Virus record (IMG/VR): IMGVR_UViG_3300025927_000011
Span: 1-42,973 of that record
Direction: 5' to 3' (one strand)
DNA: 42,973 nt
Source: a virus
Shown: one piece after another, positions 38,120 through 42,973 of the stretch
Layout of the letters: each line of letters opens with the position of its first letter
Position numbering within the stretch: position 1 is the stretch's first letter
Notes under the pieces: generated by a model
Databases searched by the model: none
Told to the model about the DNA's origin: nothing
The model's input: the letters and a program-made list of their open reading frames with translations, nothing else
Program-made: the position numbers and the translations under genes

Positions 38120-38478
38120 GGGGCGGAGACTTCGGCAGGAACTGGCCGGGGCTGCCGTTTTTGCCGTCCCTCCGGCCTTGGGTAGCCGTTGTGGGCTACG
38201 CCGCGCAGCATCCGCCTCGTCGGCGGCACTTCGATCTCTTTCAGGCCGACATCGCCCAGCAATTCCGTTGAGAACCGGAACCAGTCGCCCCTGATGCGGA
38301 GGTGCAAAAATCGTCGCTGAACGGCTTGTTCCTCGGGCCTTCCGCCCTCGAACATCCGATACAGCTGCAGTGCTTCGTAGTGAGCAACCTGGAGCTCGAT
38401 CAGCCGGCTCCGCGGCTCTTTGGCGTGGCCGATCTTGACCGGACCGCCTCGACCAGCGCGGATGAAATAGACGCTCAT
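38116..38478 (-). CDS. GIY-YIG/T5orf172 (MUG113-type) protein
   Basis: The product is 120 residues. The N-terminal 75 residues show VYFIRAGRGGPVKIGHAKEP, RLIELQVAHYEALQLY, EEQAVQRRFLHLRIRGDWFR, the pattern of T5orf172/MUG113 GIY-YIG domains (YFI..., KIG, then a distal acidic and a W-F strand). The tail is basic. These are probable small nucleases or DNA-binding proteins of phages. It is the second gene of the leftward early series, coupled to the Cro-like gene. Confidence 0.8.
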   Translation of the reverse strand: MSVYFIRAGRGGPVKIGHAKEPRSRLIELQVAHYEALQLYRMFEGGRPEEQAVQRRFLHLRIRGDWFRFSTELLGDVGLKEIEVPPTRRMLRGVAHNGYPRPEGRQKRQPRPVPAEVSAP

Positions 38479-38687
38479 TCGGCCACCGCGCTGCTGACGG
38501 GCACGCGGATGTAGAGTTCCGGGCGCAACGCCTCGCGCGGTATCCCGGTAATCCGCTCCACCGCTATCAGATGCTCGGCCGGAACCCGCACCCACTTGCC
38601 GACTGCGGCCCTTGTGAGACCCAGCCCGCGGGCTACTTCCGCCACCATGCCCCGCCGCTCGCGGAGCAGCTCCATACCGCTGGCCAT
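38475..38687 (-). CDS. YdaS/Cro-like repressor
   Basis: The product is 70 residues from ATG 38687. A TTG start at 38726 would put the operator-like site at 38710-38715 inside the gene and gives no better ribosome binding site. The HTH region VAEVARGLGLTRAAVGKWVR is followed by VPAEHLIAVERITG and ALRPELYIR, a combination characteristic of the YdaS/Cro group. It is divergent from the Xre repressor and first in the leftward early operon, the usual place of cro. Confidence 0.82.
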   Translation of the reverse strand: MASGMELLRERRGMVAEVARGLGLTRAAVGKWVRVPAEHLIAVERITGIPREALRPELYIRVPVSSAVAE

Positions 38688-38791
38688 TGCCCGGATAAGG
38701 CTACGCGATGTAAACAGTATGGCCAAGCCCTAAATCGGCTGGCAACGTTTACTACCTGCGAAGCGTCGTAATGGTTTACATTCGAGGCATG
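38688..38791. promoter_or_regulatory. Divergent repressor/Cro operator-promoter region
   Basis: This is the AT-richer spacer between two divergent HTH genes. It contains GTAAAC at 38710-38715 and GTTTAC at 38747-38752 and 38774-38779, the last overlapping the repressor start. The same hexamer recurs after the repressor (39165-39170, 39209-39214). They look like half-sites of a phage operator, and the Xre or YdaS protein is the expected binder. Exact promoters were not assigned. Confidence 0.55.
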
Positions 38792-39145
38792 ATGATCGGC
38801 GAGCGGATTCGGGAGGCACGGCTCCGGGCCGGCCTCACAATACGGGCAATGGCAGAAGGACTGAACGTCAGCCCGGCCCTGGTGGCACACTGGGAAAGTG
38901 GCATCCGTCAGCCGGATACCAAGCGTCTCGCTGAAATCGCCGACCTCACATTTACCGATCAGTCGGTGCTGTTGCAGGACGACGACGGCAACCCGACCGA
39001 GCCGCCACTCCGGCAGCCGGACGAGATCGAGTTGGTAAGGATATACCGCCGCCTGTCAGAGCGGCAGCGACAGAATCTGCTGAAACTGGTTCGCGTATCC
39101 CTCAATGTGCGGCGAGAGATAGAGCATCAAAGCCAGCCAGCTTAA
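38771..39145 (+). CDS. Xre-family (CI-like) repressor
   Basis: The product is 124 residues from ATG 38771. Starts at 38789 or 38792 (MIGERIREAR) are at least as likely, because GAGG lies just before them and an operator-like GTTTAC overlaps the first codons of the longer form. The HTH is GERIREARLRAGLTIRAMAE, LNVSPALVAHWESGIRQPD. A linker is followed by a C-terminal helix (EIELVRIYRRLSERQRQNLL) likely used for dimerisation. There is no LexA-like peptidase, so induction would not be by RecA self-cleavage. Confidence 0.82.
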   Translation: MVYIRGMMIGERIREARLRAGLTIRAMAEGLNVSPALVAHWESGIRQPDTKRLAEIADLTFTDQSVLLQDDDGNPTEPPLRQPDEIELVRIYRRLSERQRQNLLKLVRVSLNVRREIEHQSQPA

Positions 39146-39455
39146 CCTGGCCTCACTTTCTTCTGTAAACACCGCCCGGCCATAATCACCCTTCTGCTTG
39201 CAATCCATGTTTACCTTGGGTAGACTTTCAGAGGATTGAAGGGATGCCGTGCCGTGCATTGCTTAGCCTCCGTGTATCTATCCGATGTAGCGCAACCGCG
39301 CGCCGCCGTGGCGGACGATCTGGGCGAGTTCATTCCGCAAGCGAAAATCGTTAATGCTCGACTTGTGAGCGGCAGCGGTTTGTTCCTGCGCGATAGTTCC
39401 GCTCAGATGCAGCATTCGCGTCGGCTAAAGCGCGAAAAACGTGATCGGATTTGCC
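39146..39455 (+). promoter_or_regulatory. 310-base non-coding region after the repressor, with operator-like sites
   Basis: No convincing gene is seen. GTAAAC (39165-39170) and GTTTAC (39209-39214) repeat the operator hexamer, and 39209-39225 is an imperfect 17-bp palindrome (GTTTAC, 5 bases, GTAGAC). A 36-codon ORF starts at 39244 behind GAGG and AAGGG (residues Arg/Cys-rich) and a longer frame runs to 39685, but neither reads like a normal protein. This is probably the control region for the rightward early genes. Confidence 0.4.
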
Positions 39456-39740
39456 ATGCCGAGGCGTCCGCCGCTGCCAGATCACCCGGATATTTCACGA
39501 TCGCGCATCGGACGCCGGCCGGAACGCGCCGAACTGGCCCGCACACTGGCGAGACTTTTCGATCATCTGACGGAGCTGCTGGCCGACCCGGAGATTCCAG
39601 GCAAGGGGCGGAGCAAGCTGCGGCATGCCACGAAGCAGGTGCTGCAACTGATCGAACGGCTGCGGGTGCCCAATCATGTCACTAACGCTCCCGCCGTACG
39701 TCGCCCGCGTCGCCAGAAGCCGCGAAAGTCAGGCGATTGA
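39456..39740 (+). CDS. Small hypothetical helical protein
   Basis: The product is 94 residues. It has a Pro/Arg-rich beginning, a helical core (AELARTLARLFDHLTELLAD, SKLRHATKQVLQLIERLR) and a basic tail. The end overlaps the next gene by 65 bases. Starting at 39456 avoids an unlikely upstream extension. No family was recognised. Confidence 0.55.
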   Translation: MPRRPPLPDHPDISRSRIGRRPERAELARTLARLFDHLTELLADPEIPGKGRSKLRHATKQVLQLIERLRVPNHVTNAPAVRRPRRQKPRKSGD

Positions 39741-39963
39741 TCGCGACCAGCGCGACCTCGAAAGGCTCGATCGCATCCAGGCCATCCTCGTCCAGACCGC
39801 CATAGCGGTCGCCAAGGAAGCGTTCGAGCTGGAGCATCCATATCGCTGCTATTGGCCACCGGCACTCTTGGCTGATCTCGCCGAGCACTGGGGCGACATC
39901 CAGCGCGAGCGCGAACACTACAAGGGCGCCCTGGTGATCGAGGACGAGGACACGCCGCCATGA
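39676..39963 (+). CDS. Small hypothetical protein
   Basis: The product is 95 residues. A long helix (SREsQAIDRDQRDLERLDRI then TAIAVAKEAFELEH) is followed by RCYWPPALLADLAEHWGDIQ and an acidic end. It is coupled to the next gene by ATGA. The function is unknown; the gene belongs to the rightward early operon. Confidence 0.58.
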   Translation: MSLTLPPYVARVARSRESQAIDRDQRDLERLDRIQAILVQTAIAVAKEAFELEHPYRCYWPPALLADLAEHWGDIQREREHYKGALVIEDEDTPP

Positions 39964-40187
39964 ACGAATATGCACTGGACGGCTACCTGATCCGCGAGAC
40001 TGATGTTGCAATCAACATCTGGGACGCCGACGAGCTGATCGGCACCTTGCTGCCCGGAACATCTGATGCCGTGCTGCTCGCCTGGATCAGCGGCCACAAG
40101 GCGGGCCACAAGCGCGGCGTGCAATTCGGACGCCGGCTGCTGCAGCACGATCTCCGCGAGATACTGGGAGTGAAGCGCGATGAATGA
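39960..40187 (+). CDS. Small hypothetical protein
   Basis: The product is 75 residues with mixed strands and helices (YALDGYLIRETDVAINIWDA, AVLLAWISGHKAGHKRGVQF). The basic C-terminus ends KRDE. The next gene overlaps by eight bases. The family was not recognised. Confidence 0.55.
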   Translation: MNEYALDGYLIRETDVAINIWDADELIGTLLPGTSDAVLLAWISGHKAGHKRGVQFGRRLLQHDLREILGVKRDE

Positions 40188-40362
40188 TCAGGCGCGTAAC
40201 CTCGCACTCGCTGTGCTGATCTACCACGACGACATGGAACGTGTCGGCCCCGACCAGGTGTACGACACGTTCGAGCGGTGGCTTGCCGCGACAGGAACCG
40301 GCGACTGCTCGGCGGCCACGCTCTGCAAACTCGCCCGCAAGGTGCTGGAGGAACGGCCATGA
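40180..40362 (+). CDS. Small hypothetical protein
   Basis: The product is 60 residues, mainly helical (ARNLALAVLIYHDDMERVGP, YDTFERWLAATG, TLCKLARKVLEE). It overlaps both neighbours (start eight bases before the previous stop, ATGA to the next). No family was assigned. Confidence 0.55.
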   Translation: MNDQARNLALAVLIYHDDMERVGPDQVYDTFERWLAATGTGDCSAATLCKLARKVLEERP

Positions 40363-40577
40363 GCGATGCCGGTGCAATCATAGTCCGACAGCGAGCGAAT
40401 GGATGCAACGTGGACGACGATCCGTGCGCGTGGGGCGCTCCTTGCTGTGAGAGTTGCGTGTGCGAGCGCGAGGCCCGGCTTGGAATCGTGCTGTGTGAAA
40501 GCTGCTTCGAAAATGCCGCCGACCCTCGGTCGAGACTATGCCCAGGCTGCGAAGCCTATCAGGAGCACATGCGATGA
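40359..40577 (+). CDS. Cysteine-rich small protein, probable zinc binder
   Basis: The product is 72 residues with nine to ten cysteines. A first cluster, CNVDDDPCAWGAPCCESCVC, is followed by LCESCFENAAD and LCPGCEAYQ. The CxxC spacing suggests one or two zinc ribbons. ATGA overlaps link it to both neighbours. It may bind nucleic acid or a protein partner. Confidence 0.6.
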   Translation: MSDAGAIIVRQRANGCNVDDDPCAWGAPCCESCVCEREARLGIVLCESCFENAADPRSRLCPGCEAYQEHMR

Positions 40578-40807
40578 GTGACAACGCAAGCGTGTTGACG
40601 AACGCCACCACGGCGGTCGAGCGGTGGCGGCTGGAGATATGCGACGTGGAGCGGCAGATCGACGTGCTGCAGGTGCGGCTGGAACTGCTGCGCGAGCACG
40701 TCGCCGATGTCACCGGCGAGCGCCGGCCGCGGCGCGCGAAACGCCAGTGGCCGCTGGCCGTCATCGGCGCGTCAACCGCCGAACCCGAGCACGAGCCGGC
40801 GGCATGA
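40574..40807 (+). CDS. Small coiled-coil protein
   Basis: The product is 77 residues. A heptad-rich helix (TAVERWRLEICDVERQ, IDVLQVRLELLREHVADV) precedes a basic segment (RPRRAKRQ). It is coupled to both neighbours. No family was recognised. Confidence 0.56.
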   Translation: MSDNASVLTNATTAVERWRLEICDVERQIDVLQVRLELLREHVADVTGERRPRRAKRQWPLAVIGASTAEPEHEPAA

Positions 40808-40992
40808 TCGATCCAACGGAAACCGATATTGGCCGCAAGGTAATCTACACGCCGTCAGGCGACTACCCCGACAAGGTGATCGAGGAAGGCGTGCTGTCGT
40901 CGTTCAATGATTCCTATGTGTTCGTGCGGTTCGGTGGGAATGTGACAGCCGCAGCATGCTTGCGCGCCAACCTTGATTGGCTAAGAGGATGA
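40804..40992 (+). CDS. Small SH3-like phage protein
   Basis: The product is 62 residues. The pattern DIGRKVIYTP, EEGVLSSFNDSYVFVRFGG, ACLRANLDWL occurs in many short phage proteins with an SH3-like beta barrel. It has ATGA coupling to the Gp157 gene. The function is unknown; it lies in the recombination operon. Confidence 0.65.
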   Translation: MIDPTETDIGRKVIYTPSGDYPDKVIEEGVLSSFNDSYVFVRFGGNVTAAACLRANLDWLRG

Positions 40993-41477
40993 GCGCCCCG
41001 CATCCCGCCGCCATCGAGCGCGCCATGAGTGCCGCAATGCAACTGCGCGCGGAACTCACTGCAGACGACCACACGATCGCCGACGATGACCGCTTGCTCT
41101 GTGACGTTTTGGATGGAGAGACGGATGTCTTTGCCGTGCTCGATCGGCTGATCGAGAACAGCATGGCCGATGCGGTGCTGGCCGAAATGGCGGCCGCACG
41201 GGCGAAACGTCTGGAGGCACGCAAGGCCCGGCTGCGCGATACCGCCGCACGGATGATCGAAGCGCTGGAGATCAAGGGGCCGATCGAGCGGGCAGCCTAC
41301 ACGGCCAGCATCAGCCATCGCACGAAAGCGATCCTCACCGACGCGATGCAGTTGCCCGAGGCGTTCTTCCGTCACTCGCCCGATATGGTCGCGGTGGCCA
41401 AGGCACTGAAGGCAGGGCCGGTGAGCGGCGCAGTGCTCAGCAACCCCCAGCCTTCACTTACGATACGCACACGCTAG
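40989..41477 (+). CDS. Siphovirus Gp157-family protein
   Basis: The product is 162 residues: an N-terminal helical part (AMSAAMQLRAELTADDHTIA), a long central helix (ADAVLAEMAAARAKRLEARK, LRDTAARMIEALEI), and a beta-rich end (ERAAYTASISHRTKAILTDA, FFRHSPDMVAVAKALK). This order fits the Gp157 family (PF05565), commonly located beside single-strand annealing recombinases in phages. It precedes the RecT-like gene, so it is likely a recombination accessory. Confidence 0.82.
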   Translation: MSAPHPAAIERAMSAAMQLRAELTADDHTIADDDRLLCDVLDGETDVFAVLDRLIENSMADAVLAEMAAARAKRLEARKARLRDTAARMIEALEIKGPIERAAYTASISHRTKAILTDAMQLPEAFFRHSPDMVAVAKALKAGPVSGAVLSNPQPSLTIRTR

Positions 41478-41488
41478 GAGTAACCGCC

Positions 41489-42349
41489 ATGAATGCCTTG
41501 GTGCCAGCCGGCACGTCCGAAGCCCTGCAACTCGCCAACATGATGGCGACCGGAAAGCTGGTGCCGACGCACTTGCAACGCAGCCCCGGTGACTGTCTCA
41601 TGGTGATCGAGCAAGCCATGCGGTGGAGCATGTCGCCGTTCGCCGTGGCGCAATGCACGAGCGTCATCCAAGGGCGGTTGATGTTCGAAGGGAAGCTCGT
41701 GGCAGCCGCGCTGAACAGCAGCGGTGTGCTGGCCCGCCGCCTCGATTATGAGTTCGCAGGCGAGGGCGCTACGCGCAAAGTCACGGTTCGTGGGACACTG
41801 CGCGGCGAGGAAAGCGCCCGCGAACTGAGCGTCGAGCTGAAGGACGCCAAGACGACCAACGGCATGTGGACCAAGCAGCCAGACCAGCAGCTTGTCTATT
41901 TCGCGACGCGGGCATGGGCCCGACGCTATGCGCCGGAGGTGATGCTGGGCGTCTATGCGCCGGAGGAGTTCGACGAACAGCCGAAGGCGGCACCGTTCAA
42001 CGGCACCACCATCGAGGGCACTCCGGCTGCGCTCCAACAGTTTGCCAGCGCGCTCGCTGAAGATGGCGCACGTGCCGAAGCCGCTGCGACAGAGCAGGCC
42101 AGGCCCCGCCGCACGATCAATGACTGGCTGGCCGCCTTCGCGCTCGCCGCGCGCGATGTGCAGTCGGCCGAGGCGGCAAACGCTCTGATCTGCGGCGAGG
42201 AATCGCTCCAGATGAAGGAGCACCTGACCGCGAAGAATGATCCGCGCCTGGAGCGGTATACGGCGATCGTGTCGGGCGTGCTGCAGACGTGGTTTGCCGA
42301 TCCGCCGGCGGATGAGGACGTGGTGCCGGAAATGGCGGGATCAGCCTGA
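41489..42349 (+). CDS. RecT-like single-strand annealing protein
   Basis: The product is 286 residues. Its core has CLMVIEQAMRWSMSPFAVAQ, IQGRLMFEGKLVAAALNSSG, RKVTVRGTLRGEE, and WTKQPDQQLVYFATRAWARR with PEVMLGVYAPEEF, the repeated pattern of alphaproteobacterial-prophage RecT proteins. These coat and pair single-stranded DNA. AGGAG lies about eight bases before the ATG. The C-terminal 100 residues are acidic and helical. The gene ends tail to tail with the GH5-like gene, overlapping by nine bases. No exonuclease partner was recognised. Confidence 0.78.
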   Translation: MNALVPAGTSEALQLANMMATGKLVPTHLQRSPGDCLMVIEQAMRWSMSPFAVAQCTSVIQGRLMFEGKLVAAALNSSGVLARRLDYEFAGEGATRKVTVRGTLRGEESARELSVELKDAKTTNGMWTKQPDQQLVYFATRAWARRYAPEVMLGVYAPEEFDEQPKAAPFNGTTIEGTPAALQQFASALAEDGARAEAAATEQARPRRTINDWLAAFALAARDVQSAEAANALICGEESLQMKEHLTAKNDPRLERYTAIVSGVLQTWFADPPADEDVVPEMAGSA

Positions 42350-42973
42350 CCGGATCGCGTTCGCCACCAGCGTGCCATAGGGCGACTGGATCACCGAGCC
42401 GTCGAACGGCGCCGACCAGAGGCAGTCGGCGTGATCGGCCACCCAATTAACCATCCAGGCCGCGAAGCCGTCGCGGTTGTTCAGCGACTGCGACAGCACC
42501 GTTTGCCAGTTGCCGTCCTGCGCGCTCGATCCGCCGCCGTCGCCGGTCTCCAGGCACAGCACGGGGATAGCGCCATCCTTGCTCGTGTAGGCACCGAGCG
42601 CCGCAACGCACGCCGCCCAGGTAATGCCGTTGGCCGGCATCCACCCGTAAAAATGGGCGTCAAATGCAACGTTCTGCATGGCCGCGATCGTCGCATGATC
42701 CATGCTGGTGATCTCGCCCATCGGATTGCCGCAGCACAGCATGATCGGCGCGGTCGCCCCGACCGAGCGTATGGCGTCGTGCTGCCCCTTCATCATGGCG
42801 CTGATCGCCGGTCCCCCGCCGTGGGGTTCGTTCTGCGTGCCATACCAGACGCGGGGATTGGCCTTGAACGTGCCGGCCATGCCGGACAGCCAAGCATTTG
42901 CCCGTGTATCGCCGGACGACACTGCGTTGCCCGTATAATGAAGCTCGATCTCGACGATGATCCGCTTGCGGTG
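42341..42973 (-). CDS. GH5-like glycoside hydrolase, 3' part (joins 1-733)
   Basis: This is the C-terminal part of the enzyme begun at 733. It runs from the contig end, through the region duplicated at 1-146, to the TGA at 42341. The catalytic acid/base lies in WYGTQNEPHGG and the candidate nucleophile Glu in PVLCLETGDGG; FDAHFYGWM and DGFAAWMVNW complete a GH5-like barrel. No signal peptide was seen in the N-terminal part. The full protein has about 406 residues. The substrate is not predictable beyond a beta-glycan-type polysaccharide. Confidence 0.78.
   Translation of the reverse strand, partial: HRKRIIVEIELHYTGNAVSSGDTRANAWLSGMAGTFKANPRVWYGTQNEPHGGGPAISAMMKGQHDAIRSVGATAPIMLCCGNPMGEITSMDHATIAAMQNVAFDAHFYGWMPANGITWAACVAALGAYTSKDGAIPVLCLETGDGGGSSAQDGNWQTVLSQSLNNRDGFAAWMVNWVADHADCLWSAPFDGSVIQSPYGTLVANAIRSG
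42829..42973. repeat. Terminal redundancy of the contig, right copy
   Basis: This equals 1-146 except for C42846 (T18) and one missing C around 42962. Merging gives a genome of 42,828 bases. Because the right copy is open across the junction (TGG instead of TAG), it is the better version of this stretch at position 42846; the indel near the extreme end is likely an error of the right copy. Confidence 0.92.

Noticed and set aside
39236-39685. Plus-strand ORF of 149 codons
   Set aside because: Its second half is the shadow of the gene at 39456 and its first half is Arg/Ala/Ser-rich without hydrophobic core; the start has no proper ribosome binding site spacing.
1-42973. tRNA genes, rRNA, insertion sequences or attachment sites
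   Set aside because: No cloverleaf-like conserved arms, transposase motifs or core-site duplications were noticed by eye; a tRNA scan was not possible here.

Overview
This window looks like one complete, circularly permuted genome of a short-tailed (P22-like podovirus) temperate or plasmid-like phage of a GC-rich, probably alphaproteobacterial host. The last 145 bases (42829-42973) repeat the first 146 (1-146) with one substitution and one indel, so the unique genome is about 42.83 kb. The contig was cut inside a glycoside hydrolase gene (3' part at 42341-42973, 5' part at 1-733). The host assignment is inferred from high GC, GcrA-like regulators (an alphaproteobacterial family) and a DUF3309-like protein. 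The virion type follows from a P22-type gene set: large portal, scaffold, coat protein, gp4-like adaptor, gp10-like tail needle/stabilisation protein, tailspikes and three ejection proteins. No tape-measure, sheath or tail-tube gene is visible.

Layout. Almost all genes lie on the minus strand in one long, tightly coupled series running from about 38.7 kb down to 0 and across the junction to 42.34 kb; many neighbours overlap by ATGA or TGATG. From the start of transcription: a YdaS/Cro-like gene (38475-38687); a GIY-YIG protein; three small HTH proteins, at least two of them GcrA-like; an SPPY DNA methyltransferase; a VRR-NUC nuclease; a RepA-like helicase followed by an array of GCCCCA repeats that may be an origin; a NusG paralogue; a ParB-methyltransferase fusion; and small and large terminase. 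Then come portal, scaffold, coat, adaptor, a block of tail fibre, tailspike, lectin-like and SGNH-esterase proteins (13-22 kb), an Asp/Asn beta-hydroxylase plus cupin pair, a homing endonuclease, ejection proteins (6.4-11.4 kb), and a secretion/lysis region (0.7-5.1 kb) with a GH114 enzyme, peptidoglycan-binding lipoprotein, small membrane proteins and a T4-type lysozyme, ending in the GH5-like gene.

Plus-strand genes form an operon from a Xre repressor (38771-39145) through small early genes to Gp157 and a RecT-like recombinase (42349), divergent from the Cro-like gene. There is also a four-gene island at 5555-6445 (RHH regulator plus membrane or secreted peptides) and two isolated genes (2241-2462 and a zinc ribbon at 28030-28242).

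The most unusual points are the phage-encoded NusG paralogue, the GcrA-like cluster with two methyltransferases, a perfect 27-bp inverted repeat at 28329-28454, the iteron-like array at 33260-33415, three hairpin-forming repeats in front of the coat gene, the absence of a recognisable integrase despite a repressor switch, and the secreted or virion carbohydrate-active enzymes. Family assignments come from motif recognition by eye; no database search was run.
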